Below, in pieces: positions 50,127 through 57,927 of a DNA stretch of 64,000 nucleotides (position 1 is the first letter of the stretch; each line of letters starts with the position of its first letter). Origin of the DNA: Streptomyces ardesiacus (lineage in GTDB: Bacteria > Actinomycetota > Actinomycetes > Streptomycetales > Streptomycetaceae); contig NZ_BEWC01000001.1 in the NCBI RefSeq assembly GCF_003112575.1, positions 1 through 64,000 of the forward strand, read 5' to 3'. The position numbers and the translations under genes were made by a program. Below the pieces are notes generated by a model that saw nothing but the letters and a program-made list of their open reading frames with translations, was not told the DNA's origin and ran no database searches.

Positions 50127-51590
50127 TCAGTCCTCGCGCAGGGCGCGGACCGCCCCCTCCACGCGCTTGCCGTAGTCGGGGTCGGCCGCGTGGAAGTGCG
50201 CGAGGTTCTTCTCGATCACGTCGTTGCGGGAGACCTGGGACAGGCCGCCGGCGAGGTTCGCGACCAGGCGCCGCTTCTCGTCCTCGCTCATCAGCCGGTA
50301 CAGCTCGCCGGCCTGGACGAAGTGGTCGTCCTTGGTGTGCAGCGGCGCCTCGTGGGTGCCGGTGTGGCCGGACACCGGGAGCGGGGCCGCCAGCGGGCGG
50401 CCGGTCTCGGCCGGGCCGTCGTAGGAGTTCGGCTCGTAGTTCTTGGCGTGGCGGCCCTGCGGGTTGGACGCCATCAGGCCGTCGCGGCCGTAGTTGGCGG
50501 CGCCGCCGGGCACGGCCTTCGGGGCGTTCACCGCGAGCTGGGTGTGGTTGACGCCCAGGCGGTAGCGGTGCGCGTCCGCGTAGGCGAACAGGCGGCCCTG
50601 GAGCATCTTGTCGGGGGAGGGGCCGATGCCCGGGACGAAGTTGTTCGGGGAGAACGCCGCCTGCTCGACCTCCGCGAAGACGTTGTCCGGGTTGCGGTCG
50701 AGGACCAGCCGGCCCACGCGCCGGAGCGGGTAGTCGGCGTGCGGCCACACCTTGGTCACGTCGAACGGGTTGAAGCGGTAGTTCGCCGCCTCGGCCACCG
50801 GCATGAGCTGGACGTGCAGCGTCCAGGACGGGTACACGCCCCGCTCGATCGCCTGCACCAGGTCCGTCTGGTGCGAGGTCGGGTCCTCGCCCGCGAGCTT
50901 GGCGGCCTCGTCGGCGGTCAGGCAGCGGATGCCCTGGTCGGTCTTGAAGTGGTACTTGACGAAGAAGGACTCGCCCTTGGCGTTCGTCCACTGGTAGGTG
51001 TGCGAGCCGAAGCCGTCCATGTGGCGGTACGAGGCCGGGATGCCGCGGTCGCCCATCAGCCAGGTGACCTGGTGCGTGGCCTCGGGGGAGTGGGCCCAGA
51101 AGTCGAAGACGTTGTCCGGCTCCTGACGGCCCGTGAACGGGTCGCGCTTCTGCGAGTGGATGAAGTCGGGGAACTTGATCGGGTCCTTGATGAAGAACAC
51201 CGGGGTGTTGTTGCCGACGAGGTCGTAGTTGCCCTCCTCGGTGTAGAACTTCACCGCGAAGCCGCGCGGGTCGCGGACCGCGTCCGCGCCGCCGAGGGAG
51301 TCGGCCACGGTGGAGAAGCGCAGGAAGACCTCGGTGCGCCTGCCGACCGTGCTCAGGAAGTCGGCGTGCGTGAAGCCGCTGACGTCGTCGGTCACCTCGA
51401 AGTGGCCGTAGGCGCCGGAGCCGCGGGCGTGCACGACGCGCTCCGGGATGCGCTCGCGGTTGAAGCGGGCGAGCTTCTCGATGAGGTGCTGGTCCTGGAT
51501 CAGGAGGGGGCCGCCGATGCCGGCGGAAGCGGAGTTCTGGTTGTCGGCGACCGGGGCGCCGGACTCGGTGGTGAGCACGCGCTGCGACAT
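50127..51590 (-). CDS. Monofunctional haem catalase
   Basis: A 487-residue small-subunit catalase that degrades H2O2 in the cytoplasm. The distal His is His54 in '[17 protein letters not shown]', the distal Asn is near 127 in '[16 protein letters not shown]', and the proximal haem Tyr is in '[14 protein letters not shown]'. There is no flavodoxin-like C-terminal domain, so it is not a large-subunit HPII type. The gene sits inside the purine/glyoxylate block, and its promoter shares a palindrome with the uricase operon, which makes H2O2. GGAAGG precedes the ATG. Confidence 0.96.
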   Translation of the reverse strand: MSQRVLTTESGAPVADNQNSASAGIGGPLLIQDQHLIEKLARFNRERIPERVVHARGSGAYGHFEVTDDVSGFTHADFLSTVGRRTEVFLRFSTVADSLGGADAVRDPRGFAVKFYTEEGNYDLVGNNTPVFFIKDPIKFPDFIHSQKRDPFTGRQEPDNVFDFWAHSPEATHQVTWLMGDRGIPASYRHMDGFGSHTYQWTNAKGESFFVKYHFKTDQGIRCLTADEAAKLAGEDPTSHQTDLVQAIERGVYPSWTLHVQLMPVAEAANYRFNPFDVTKVWPHADYPLRRVGRLVLDRNPDNVFAEVEQAAFSPNNFVPGIGPSPDKMLQGRLFAYADAHRYRLGVNHTQLAVNAPKAVPGGAANYGRDGLMASNPQGRHAKNYEPNSYDGPAETGRPLAAPLPVSGHTGTHEAPLHTKDDHFVQAGELYRLMSEDEKRRLVANLAGGLSQVSRNDVIEKNLAHFHAADPDYGKRVEGAVRALRED

Positions 51591-51629
51591 CGTGGACCTT
51601 CCGTGGCCTTGCAGACGAGGGGTTCAGCG

Positions 51630-51665
51630 GATCACATGGTGGAAAGTTGTTTCCGCTTCGTGGAG
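51630..51665. promoter_or_regulatory. Weak pair of gcl/hyi-type sites at the catalase start point
   Basis: TTCCGCTTCGTGGAG (51651-51665) fits the motif TTYYGYWWWAYGGAA at 12 of 15 positions. GATCACATGGTGGAA, 21 bp to the left at 51630-51644, keeps only the right half-site. The spacing equals that of the paired sites at gcl and hyi, and the better site covers the predicted catalase start point near 51657. Confidence 0.4.
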
Positions 51666-51692
51666 CCTAGATTTGGGGCGAGGGCACGTCAA
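51664..51692 (-). promoter_or_regulatory. Catalase promoter
   Basis: On the minus strand TTGACG (51692-51687) and TAGGCT (51669-51664) are exactly 17 bp apart. The -35 is embedded in the palindrome TCAACA-N3-TGTTGA. The start point is near 51657, giving a leader of about 65 nt. Confidence 0.75.
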
Positions 51693-51703
51693 CAGTTTGT
51701 TGA
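51689..51703. promoter_or_regulatory. Palindromic operator over the catalase -35 box
   Basis: TCAACA-GTT-TGTTGA is a perfect 15-bp palindrome. Read towards catalase the longer string TTCAACAAACTGTTGACG differs at one base from TTCAACAAAGTGTTGACG at the uraD promoter, and both place TTGACG as the -35. Shared control of the two units is the simplest explanation. Confidence 0.75.
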
Positions 51704-51795
51704 AGTGGGTTCCGGGCGGCGCCGCCGCTCGGGCGCGACAGGACAGGTGTCAGCGGCGGCGCCGCCCGGAGGTCATCGGGTGGGTGCGACGACGG

Positions 51796-52686
51796 TCAGA
51801 CCTGGGCGCCGGACAGGCGCTCCACGGCCCGCAGCAGGGCCGAGTGGTCCAGGCCGCCGTCGCCCTGGGCGCGCAGCGACGCGACGAGCTGGGCCACCAC
51901 GGCGCCCACCGGCAGCGCGGCACCCACGTTGCGGGCGGCGTCGGTGACGATGCCCATGTCCTTGTGGTGCAGGTCGATGCGGAAGCCCGGCTTGAAGTCG
52001 CGGGCCAGGAAGTTGTCCTTCTTCCGCGTCAGCACGGTCGAGCCGGCCAGACCGCCGTTGAGCACGTCCAGGGCGGCCTTCAGGTCCACGCCGGACTTCT
52101 CCAGGAAGACCACGGCCTCGGCGCACGCCTGGATGTTCACGGCGACGATGAGCTGGTTGGCGGCCTTCACGGTCTGGCCCGAGCCGTGCGGACCGCACAG
52201 CACGATGGTCTTGCCGAGCGCCTCCAGGAGCGGCTTGGCCTCGTCGAAGTCGGCCTGCTCGCCACCGACCATGATGGACAGCACGGCCTCGACGGCACCG
52301 GCCTCGCCGCCGGAGACGGGGGCGTCCAGGACGCGCACGCCCTTGTCCTTGGCGGCCGCGGCCAGGTCGACCGAGGTCTGCGGGGTGATGGAGGACATGT
52401 CGACCAGCAGCGCGCCGGACTTCGCGTTCTCCAGGATGCCGTCGGGACCGTAGGCGATGGCCTCGACCTGCGGCGACGCGGGCACCATGGTGACGATCAC
52501 GTCGGCGTCGCGCACGGCCTCGGCGATCGAGCCGGCCGCGGTGCCGCCGGCGGCGGCCAGGCGGTCCAGCTTCTCCTGCTCCAGCGTGAAGCCGGTGACC
52601 TGGTAACCCGCCTTGATCAGGTTCTCGGACATGGGCGAGCCCATGATGCCGAGTCCGATCCAGGCGACCTTGGGGAGCGTGCTCAT
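51796..52686 (-). CDS. glxR: Tartronate semialdehyde (2-hydroxy-3-oxopropionate) reductase
   Basis: A 296-residue beta-hydroxyacid dehydrogenase. The NAD(P) motif is 'VAWIGLGIMGSPMSENLIKA', the substrate loop is 'DAPVSGGEAGAVEAVLSIMV' and the catalytic Lys is Lys174 in 'GSGQTVKAANQLIVAV'. It reduces tartronate semialdehyde, the Gcl product, to D-glycerate. It lies 48 bp after hyi on the same strand and is almost certainly in the hyi operon. Catalase, 205 bp further on, has its own promoter. Confidence 0.95.
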   Translation of the reverse strand: MSTLPKVAWIGLGIMGSPMSENLIKAGYQVTGFTLEQEKLDRLAAAGGTAAGSIAEAVRDADVIVTMVPASPQVEAIAYGPDGILENAKSGALLVDMSSITPQTSVDLAAAAKDKGVRVLDAPVSGGEAGAVEAVLSIMVGGEQADFDEAKPLLEALGKTIVLCGPHGSGQTVKAANQLIVAVNIQACAEAVVFLEKSGVDLKAALDVLNGGLAGSTVLTRKKDNFLARDFKPGFRIDLHHKDMGIVTDAARNVGAALPVGAVVAQLVASLRAQGDGGLDHSALLRAVERLSGAQV

Positions 52687-52734
52687 GATGGGTACCTCTC
52701 TGGCGATCTCTGAGAAAAGTTCTGCGGGTGGCGC

Positions 52735-53574
52735 TCAGCGGGCCGCGCGGGCCCCGGCCGGCAGCCAGGAGAAGGACTCGGCGCTCGGGCCGTCGCCCGG
52801 CTTGTACTCCAGGCCGACCCAGCCCTCGTACCCGGCCTTCGCCAGTCGGTCGAGCAGTTCCTCCAGCGGGAGGGTGCCGGTGCCGGGGGCGCCGCGGCCC
52901 GGGTTGTCGGCGATCTGGACGTGTCCGGTCTTCGCGGCGTACGCGTCGATCACCTGCGGCAGGTCCTCGCCGTTCATGGACAGGTGGTAGAGGTCCATGA
53001 GGAACTTGGCGTTGCCGAGGCCGGTGGCCGCGTTGACCTTGTCCACGACCTCGATCGCGGCCGGTGCCGACACCAGCGGGTACCGCGGCGACTCGGGCTT
53101 GTTGAGCGCCTCGATCAGCAGGATCGCGCCGATCCGGTCGGCCGCGCGGGCCGCCAGCACCAGGTTCTCCAGCGCGAGCCGGTCCTGTTCGGCCGGGTCC
53201 ACGCCCTCGACGCGGTTGCCGTACAGGGCGTTGAGCGCCGTGCAGCCCAGCGACCGGGCGAAGTCGGCGGCCACGTCGATGTTGGCGCGGAAGCGGTCCG
53301 ACTCCTCGCCGGGGAGCGACAGCGCGCCCCGGTCGGGGCCGGGCAGCCGTCCGGCGTAGAAGTTCAGCCCGGTGAGCCGGACGCCCGCGTCCTCGATCGC
53401 CGACTTGAGGGCGTCGAGCTCGGACTGCTCGGGGGTGGGCGCGTCGATCCAGGGCCACCACAGCTCGACCGCGGTGAAGCCGGCCGCGGCGGCGGCCGCG
53501 GGGCGCTCCAGGAGCGGGAGTTCCGTGAAGAGGATCGACAGGTTGACGTTGAAGCGCTGGTCTGCGAATCCCAT
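52735..53574 (-). CDS. hyi: Hydroxypyruvate isomerase
   Basis: A 279-residue TIM-barrel sugar-isomerase-like protein. 'FNVNLSILFTELPLLERPAA', 'TGLNFYAGRLPGPDRGALSL', 'LLIEALNKPESPRYPLV' and 'VGLEYKPGDG' hold the acidic/His metal ligands of the Hyi family. It interconverts hydroxypyruvate and tartronate semialdehyde, linking Gcl to glycerate formation. It is the first gene of the hyi-glxR operon, 141 bp from a divergent small gene, and its control region carries two operator-like sites. Confidence 0.92.
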   Translation of the reverse strand: MGFADQRFNVNLSILFTELPLLERPAAAAAAGFTAVELWWPWIDAPTPEQSELDALKSAIEDAGVRLTGLNFYAGRLPGPDRGALSLPGEESDRFRANIDVAADFARSLGCTALNALYGNRVEGVDPAEQDRLALENLVLAARAADRIGAILLIEALNKPESPRYPLVSAPAAIEVVDKVNAATGLGNAKFLMDLYHLSMNGEDLPQVIDAYAAKTGHVQIADNPGRGAPGTGTLPLEELLDRLAKAGYEGWVGLEYKPGDGPSAESFSWLPAGARAAR

Positions 53575-53607
53575 CGGGTGCCGCGCTCCCTTCCGTGTCG
53601 AGGGTGT

Positions 53608-53622
53608 TTCCGTATTACGGAA
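53608..53622. promoter_or_regulatory. hyi operator site 1 (perfect palindrome)
   Basis: TTCCGT-ATT-ACGGAA is a perfect 15-bp palindrome 34 bp before the hyi ATG. It is the best copy of the motif found at gcl and resembles, as I recall, sites of IclR-type regulators such as AllR; that link is not verified here. Confidence 0.75.
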
Positions 53623-53628
53623 GTTCGT

Positions 53629-53643
53629 TTCTGCTTAATGGAA
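53629..53643. promoter_or_regulatory. hyi operator site 2
   Basis: TTCTGCTTAATGGAA starts exactly 21 bp after site 1, the same spacing as at gcl. It covers the predicted hyi transcription start (minus strand, near 53636). Confidence 0.65.
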
Positions 53644-53672
53644 GATTGCCCGGGGAGTGTCGCCCTTGTCAA
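53643..53672 (-). promoter_or_regulatory. hyi-glxR promoter
   Basis: On the minus strand TTGACA (53672-53667) is followed after 18 bp by CAATCT (53648-53643). The -35 is perfect and the -10 is weak, which fits a regulated promoter with the operator at the start point. Confidence 0.55.
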
Positions 53673-53703
53673 GAGGGGGCGGCGCAACGCGCTCGCCGCG
53701 CGT

Positions 53704-53709
53704 TAGGTT
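53704..53709 (+). promoter_or_regulatory. -10 box giving a leaderless transcript for the MTH1187-like gene
   Basis: TAGGTT is followed by six bases and then GTG 53716, with no ribosome site between, the pattern expected for leaderless mRNA. A -35 at 17 bp is not convincing. Confidence 0.5.
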
Positions 53710-53715
53710 GACCGC

Positions 53716-53982
53716 GTGCGATTGAGAGTGGAGTTCACGACCGAACCCTTCGACCTGGACGAGGCGCCCGCCCACGCGGTGGTGGCCCGGGAGGTCGTCG
53801 AGGCCGCCGAACTGGACGCCGTCGACGTCGGCCCGTTCGGCAACACCGCCGAGGGCGGCGCCGACCAGGTGCTGAGTGCCGTGGAGGCGCTGCTGCGCCG
53901 CTCCCTGGAGGCGGGCGCCACCCGGATCTCGCTCCAGGTCAACGTGGTCGGGGACGGCGCCGAGGGTGAGGTCGAGCGGTGA
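53716..53982 (+). CDS. MTH1187/YkoF-like small protein (putative thiamine-binding fold)
   Basis: An 88-residue protein with the beta-alpha-beta pattern of the MTH1187 family: 'VEFTTEPFDL' and 'LDAVDVGPFGNTAEG' followed by 'VLSAVEALLRRSLEAGATRI' and a final strand 'SLQVNVV'. Relatives form small oligomers and some bind thiamine or its pieces. Gcl needs thiamine diphosphate, so a sensing role is conceivable but speculative. It ends in GTGA, overlapping the start of the HTH gene, so the two are translated together. It is divergent from hyi. Confidence 0.55.
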   Translation: MRLRVEFTTEPFDLDEAPAHAVVAREVVEAAELDAVDVGPFGNTAEGGADQVLSAVEALLRRSLEAGATRISLQVNVVGDGAEGEVER

Positions 53983-54347
53983 CCGGCCCGGCCGAGGAGC
54001 CGTTCGTCGCCGCCGTCAAACCCCTCGTCGACGCCATGGGCGGCGAGATGCTGCCCCCGGACGAGGCCGGCCGGGAGGACGTCGTGCTCTCCTGGGAGGG
54101 CGCCGACGTCGTCGCCGTGCGCCTGCCCCAGCTCGCCGACTCCCTGGACCACATCCTGGCCGCCATGGAGCGCCGGGAGGGAAGGCCGCTGGCCGAGCTC
54201 GACCGCAGGGCCAAGCAGGAGGTCGTACGGGCCCTGGAGGCGCGCGGCGCCTTCGCCGTACGGCACGGCGTGGAGACCGTCGCGAGCGCCCTCGGCGTCA
54301 GCCGCTTCACCGTGTACAACTACCTCAACCGCGAGAAGAACACCTGA
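53979..54347 (+). CDS. HTH regulator with DauR/YheO-type C-terminal domain
   Basis: A 122-residue protein. The C-terminal third is a helix-turn-helix of the YheO/DauR type: 'RRAKQEVVRALEARGAFAVR' followed by 'GVETVASALGVSRFTVYNYL'. The N-terminal part is a short alpha/beta region without a recognisable PAS domain, so this is a minimal form of the family. Its stop is 150 bp before uraD and about 70 bp before the TCAACA palindrome, making it a prime candidate for the protein that binds the uricase and catalase promoters. The start GTG 53979 overlaps the upstream stop. A U-tract terminator follows. Confidence 0.75.
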   Translation: MTGPAEEPFVAAVKPLVDAMGGEMLPPDEAGREDVVLSWEGADVVAVRLPQLADSLDHILAAMERREGRPLAELDRRAKQEVVRALEARGAFAVRHGVETVASALGVSRFTVYNYLNREKNT

Positions 54348-54371
54348 GCGGCACCGTTCCCCCGCACCTCC

Positions 54372-54403
54372 AGCCGCCGTCCGGTCACCGGGCGGCGGCT
54401 TTT
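54372..54403 (+). terminator. Terminator after the HTH gene
   Basis: AGCCGCCGTCCGG (54372-54384) and CCGGGCGGCGGCT (54388-54400) pair over 13 positions with one G-T wobble and a 3-nt loop, and TTTTCT follows directly: a classic intrinsic terminator separating the HTH unit from the uricase operon. Confidence 0.85.
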
Positions 54404-54417
54404 CTGACCCCAAATTT

Positions 54418-54432
54418 TCAACAAAGTGTTGA
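54418..54432. promoter_or_regulatory. Palindromic operator over the uricase-operon -35 box
   Basis: TCAACA-AAG-TGTTGA is a perfect 15-bp palindrome. Its context TTCAACAAAGTGTTGACG is the same as at the catalase promoter except one base, and it likewise ends in the -35 hexamer TTGACG. Confidence 0.75.
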
Positions 54433-54458
54433 CGGCTTGTTTCCGAGGGCGTTAGCTA
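54429..54458 (+). promoter_or_regulatory. Uricase-operon promoter
   Basis: TTGACG (54429-54434) is followed after 18 bp by TAGCTA (54453-54458). The start point would be near 54465, some 30 bp before the uraD GTG. Confidence 0.65.
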
Positions 54459-54496
54459 TCGGCACGCCCGCTCAGCACAAGGCCACGGAGGCTCCC

Positions 54497-55006
54497 GTGA
54501 CGTCCACTTCCGCGACGGGCCTGGCCCGCTTCAACACCCTCGAGGAGTCCTCGGCACGCGCCGAACTCCTCGAGGCGTGCGCCGCCACGGCATGGGCCCG
54601 GCAACTGCTCGCCGCCCGCCCCTTCGCCACCCCCGAGGACCTGTACGCCGCCAGCGACGCCGCCATGGCCCGACTGACCGCCGAGGACCTCGCGGAGGCG
54701 ATGGCCGGGCACCCGCCGATCGGCCGCCCCAAGCCGGGCGACCCCACATCGTCCCGCGAACAGGCGGGCATGGCCGGCGCCGCCGAGGAACTCAAGGCGG
54801 AGATGCTCGAACTGAACCTGGCCTACCAGGAGAAGTTCGGCCACGTCTTCCTCATCTGCGCCACCGGCCGGACCGGCGAGCAGATGCGCGACGCGGTCAA
54901 GGAACGGATCGGCAACTCGCCCGAGCAGGAGCGGGAGATCGTCCGCACCGAACTGGGCAGGATCAACCGCATCCGCCTGACCCGACTCGTCGAACAGGAC
55001 GCCTGA
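54497..55006 (+). CDS. uraD: OHCU decarboxylase
   Basis: A 169-residue helical protein that decarboxylates 2-oxo-4-hydroxy-4-carboxy-5-ureidoimidazoline to S-allantoin, the last step after uricase. Family motifs are 'FNTLEESSARAELLEACAAT', the catalytic His region 'MAGHPPIGRP' and 'YQEKFGHVFLICATGRTGEQ' followed by 'RIGNSPEQEREIVRTELGRI'. GGAGG lies five nt before GTG 54497. It is the first gene of the five-gene urate operon, and HIU hydrolase begins 2 bp after its stop. Confidence 0.94.
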   Translation: MTSTSATGLARFNTLEESSARAELLEACAATAWARQLLAARPFATPEDLYAASDAAMARLTAEDLAEAMAGHPPIGRPKPGDPTSSREQAGMAGAAEELKAEMLELNLAYQEKFGHVFLICATGRTGEQMRDAVKERIGNSPEQEREIVRTELGRINRIRLTRLVEQDA

Positions 55007-55008
55007 CC

Positions 55009-55410
55009 ATGAGCACCAGCACCACCGCCTCCGTGTCCACGCACATCCTGGACACCAGCGTCGGCCGTCCCGCCGAGGGCGTCGCCGTCCGGCTCGCCGC
55101 CCGCTCGGGGGCGGACGCGGACTGGCGGGCACTCGGCGGCTCCGCGACCGACGCCGACGGCCGGTGCAAGGACCTCCCGGCCCTGCCGGAGGGCACCACC
55201 CACGTACGGCTCGTGTACGACACCGAGACGTACTTCGCCAAGAAACAAGCCGCGGCCCAGCAGGACGCCCCCGCGCTCCGGGACAGCGAGAACGGCCGGC
55301 CCGTGTTCTTCCCCGAAGTCACCATCGCCTTCGCGGTGGTGCCCGGCGAGCACTACCACGTTCCGCTGCTGCTCAACCCGTTCGGCTACTCCGTTTACCG
55401 AGGGAGCTGA
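55009..55410 (+). CDS. uraH: 5-hydroxyisourate hydrolase (transthyretin-like)
   Basis: A 133-residue transthyretin-related protein that hydrolyses 5-hydroxyisourate, the uricase product, to OHCU. The N-terminal motif with the active-site His is 'VSTHILDTSVGRPAEGVAVR' (His12), 'FFPEVTIAF' is central, and the C terminus is the diagnostic 'YSVYRGS'. The length is normal and there is no export signal, so it acts in the cytoplasm. The insert 'FAKKQAAAQQDAPALRDSEN' before the FFPE strand is somewhat longer than usual. It sits between uraD and uricase. Confidence 0.95.
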   Translation: MSTSTTASVSTHILDTSVGRPAEGVAVRLAARSGADADWRALGGSATDADGRCKDLPALPEGTTHVRLVYDTETYFAKKQAAAQQDAPALRDSENGRPVFFPEVTIAFAVVPGEHYHVPLLLNPFGYSVYRGS

Positions 55411-55417
55411 CCGACAC

Positions 55418-56353
55418 ATGACCCGTTTCGTCCTGGGACAGAACCAGTACGGCAAGGCAGAGAACCGCGTCGTCAAGATCACGCGTGACGGCGACACGCA
55501 CCACATCAAGGACCTGAACGTCTCCGTCGCCCTGTCCGGCGACATGGAGGAGGTCCACCGCAGCGGTTCCAACGCCAACGTCCTGCCGACCGACACCACC
55601 AAGAACACGGTGTTCGCCTTCGCCAAGGAGCACGGCATCGAGAGCGCCGAGGACCTCGGCGTCAAGCTCGCCCGCCACTTCGTCGACAACAACGAGCCGA
55701 TCCACCGGGCCCGCATCCGCATCGAGGAGTACGGCTGGGAGCGGATCGAGACCTCGAAGGGCGGCGCCCGCTTCGTCGGCGCGGAGGAGATCGCGCACTC
55801 CTTCGTCCGCACCGGCCAGGAGACCCGCGTCGCGCAGATCACCTACGACGGCCACGGCATCCAGGTGCTCTCCGGGTTCAAGGACCTGACCGTCCTGAAC
55901 TCCACCAACTCCGAGTTCTTCGGCTTCCTCAAGGACAAGTACACCACCCTCCCGGAGGACCACGACCGCATCCTGGCCACCACCGTCTCCACCTGGTGGC
56001 GGCACAACTGGGACGGCATCGACTCGCACGCCCCCGACTGGGACCGTTCCTACAACGGGGTGCGCAAGCACGCGCTCCAGGCGTTCGCCGAGACCTACTC
56101 GTACTCGCTCCAGCAGACCCTCTTCGAGATGGGTGTGCGGGTGCTCAACTCCCGCGACGAGGTCGACGAGATCCGCTTCTCGATGCCCAACAAGCACCAC
56201 TTCCGCTCGGACCTGTCGCCCTTCGGGATCGACAACGAGGCCAAGGACGGCGCCGTGTACTACGCCGCCGACCGCCCCTACGGCCTGATCGAGGCCACCA
56301 TCCTGCGCGACGGCGCCGAGCAACTCATCCCGGTCGACATGACCAACCTCTGA
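55418..56353 (+). CDS. Urate oxidase (uricase)
   Basis: A 311-residue cofactor-free uricase oxidising urate to 5-hydroxyisourate with release of H2O2. The catalytic Lys is near 13 in 'LGQNQYGKAENRVVKITR', the Thr near 60 in 'VLPTDTTKNTVFAFAKEHG', and the His lies in 'SMPNKHHFRSDLSPFG'. Two T-fold domains are visible. It lies 7 bp after uraH and 65 bp before a permease. The peroxide product explains why catalase is co-located and seemingly co-regulated. Confidence 0.97.
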   Translation: MTRFVLGQNQYGKAENRVVKITRDGDTHHIKDLNVSVALSGDMEEVHRSGSNANVLPTDTTKNTVFAFAKEHGIESAEDLGVKLARHFVDNNEPIHRARIRIEEYGWERIETSKGGARFVGAEEIAHSFVRTGQETRVAQITYDGHGIQVLSGFKDLTVLNSTNSEFFGFLKDKYTTLPEDHDRILATTVSTWWRHNWDGIDSHAPDWDRSYNGVRKHALQAFAETYSYSLQQTLFEMGVRVLNSRDEVDEIRFSMPNKHHFRSDLSPFGIDNEAKDGAVYYAADRPYGLIEATILRDGAEQLIPVDMTNL

Positions 56354-56418
56354 CGCGGTACGCGCGCCGCCGGCCCCGCCCCCCGGGGCCGGCGGCGCGG
56401 CACACCGGAGGATTCACC

Positions 56419-57855
56419 ATGGCACAGCCTGCGAAAGGGCCCGTCACAGGCCAGGGTTCCGCCCCGGCCGCCGGCCCCTGTACCACCCCGCCGGTGCACA
56501 CCGAGGACGCCGTCACGTCCGTGCACCCGGTGGACGAGAAGCTCCACCCCTCGCGGCTCGTTCCCGCCGCGCTCCAGCACATCGCCGCCATGTACGCGGG
56601 CGTCGTCACTCCTCCGCTCATCATCGGCCAGGCCTGCGGCCTGGACATCGAGGGCCGCACCCGGCTGATCGCCGCCTCGCTGCTGATCGCGGGCGTCGCC
56701 ACCCTGCTCCAGACGCTCGGCGTCAAGGGCTTCGTCGGCAACCGCCTGCCGTTCGTCAACGCCGCCTCCTCGGCCGGCATCGCGCCCATCCTCGCCATCG
56801 TCGAGACCAACGCGAAGGGCAGCCAACTCCCCGCCGTCTACGGCGCGGTGATGGTCGCCGGCGTCTTCTGTCTCGCCGTCGGCCCGTTCTTCGGCAGACT
56901 GCTGCGCTTCTTCCCGCCCCTGGTCACGGGTGTCGTCATCACCCTCATCGGCGTCACGCTGATGCCCGTCCCGGTCGGCTGGGCCCAGGGCGGCGACAAG
57001 GCCGCCGCGGACTTCGGCTCGATGCGCAACCTCGCGCTCGCCGCCTTCACCCTCGCGGTCATTCTCGTCATCCAGCGCTTCGGCCAGGGCTTCGTCAAGC
57101 AAGTGGCGCTGCTCTTCGGCCTGTTGATCGGCACCCTGGTCGCCGTCCCCTTCGGCATGGCCGACTTCGGCGCCCTGCGTTCCGCGCCGGTGGCCGCCCT
57201 GCCCACCCCCTTCGCCTTCGGTGCCCCCGAGTTCCAGCCCGCGGCCATCCTGTCGCTGTGCATCGTCATGCTGGTCCTGATGACGGAGTCGTCCGCGGGC
57301 ATGCTCGCCCTCGGCGAGATCTGCGACCGCCGCGCCGACGCCAAGGTCATCACCCGCGGCCTGCGCACCGACGGCCTCGCCACCCTGATCGGCCCCGTCT
57401 TCGGCGGCTTCCCCACCTCCGCCTTCGCGCAGAACGTCGGCGTCGTCTCCCTCACCCGGGTGCGCAGCCGCTACGTCGTCGCCGTCGCCGGCGCCACCCT
57501 GCTCGTCCTCGGCGCCTTCCCGGTCCTCGGCGCGGTCGTCTCGCTGGTGCCGATGCCGGTGCTCGGCGGCGCGGGCATCGTGCTGTTCGGCTCGATCGCG
57601 GTCAGCGGCATCCGTACGCTCTCCGAGGCCGGCCTCGACGACAGCTCCAACATCATCCTGGTCGCCGTGGCGCTGGGCGCGGGCATCATCCCGCTGGCCG
57701 CGCCGACCTTCTACGCCGAGTTCCCCGCCTGGGCCCAGACCGTCCTGGGCTCCGGCATCAGTGCCGGGGCGATCGTCGCCGTCGCCCTCAACCTGTTCTT
57801 TCACCACCTCGGCACCCGGAGCCGCCACGCGGCCCCGGCACTCAAATCCTCCTAG
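56419..57855 (+). CDS. NCS2-family urate/xanthine permease
   Basis: A 478-residue transporter of the nucleobase-cation-symporter-2 family with about 14 helices. Signatures are 'ALQHIAAMYAGVVTPPLIIG' (TM1), 'LPFVNAASSAGIAPILAIVE', and the QxEP-like region 'MLVLMTESSAGMLALGEICD' with 'FGGFPTSAFAQNVGVVSLTR'. It carries a 45-residue hydrophilic N terminus. CGGAGG precedes ATG 56419. Its place between uricase and 8-oxoguanine deaminase points to urate or xanthine uptake. Confidence 0.92.
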   Translation: MAQPAKGPVTGQGSAPAAGPCTTPPVHTEDAVTSVHPVDEKLHPSRLVPAALQHIAAMYAGVVTPPLIIGQACGLDIEGRTRLIAASLLIAGVATLLQTLGVKGFVGNRLPFVNAASSAGIAPILAIVETNAKGSQLPAVYGAVMVAGVFCLAVGPFFGRLLRFFPPLVTGVVITLIGVTLMPVPVGWAQGGDKAAADFGSMRNLALAAFTLAVILVIQRFGQGFVKQVALLFGLLIGTLVAVPFGMADFGALRSAPVAALPTPFAFGAPEFQPAAILSLCIVMLVLMTESSAGMLALGEICDRRADAKVITRGLRTDGLATLIGPVFGGFPTSAFAQNVGVVSLTRVRSRYVVAVAGATLLVLGAFPVLGAVVSLVPMPVLGGAGIVLFGSIAVSGIRTLSEAGLDDSSNIILVAVALGAGIIPLAAPTFYAEFPAWAQTVLGSGISAGAIVAVALNLFFHHLGTRSRHAAPALKSS

Positions 57856-57927
57856 GGTCCTGCCGTGCCCTCCCCGTGGACATCCGACTCCCCGTCCACG
57901 GGCCGCGCAGACAGAGAAGGAAGCAGC

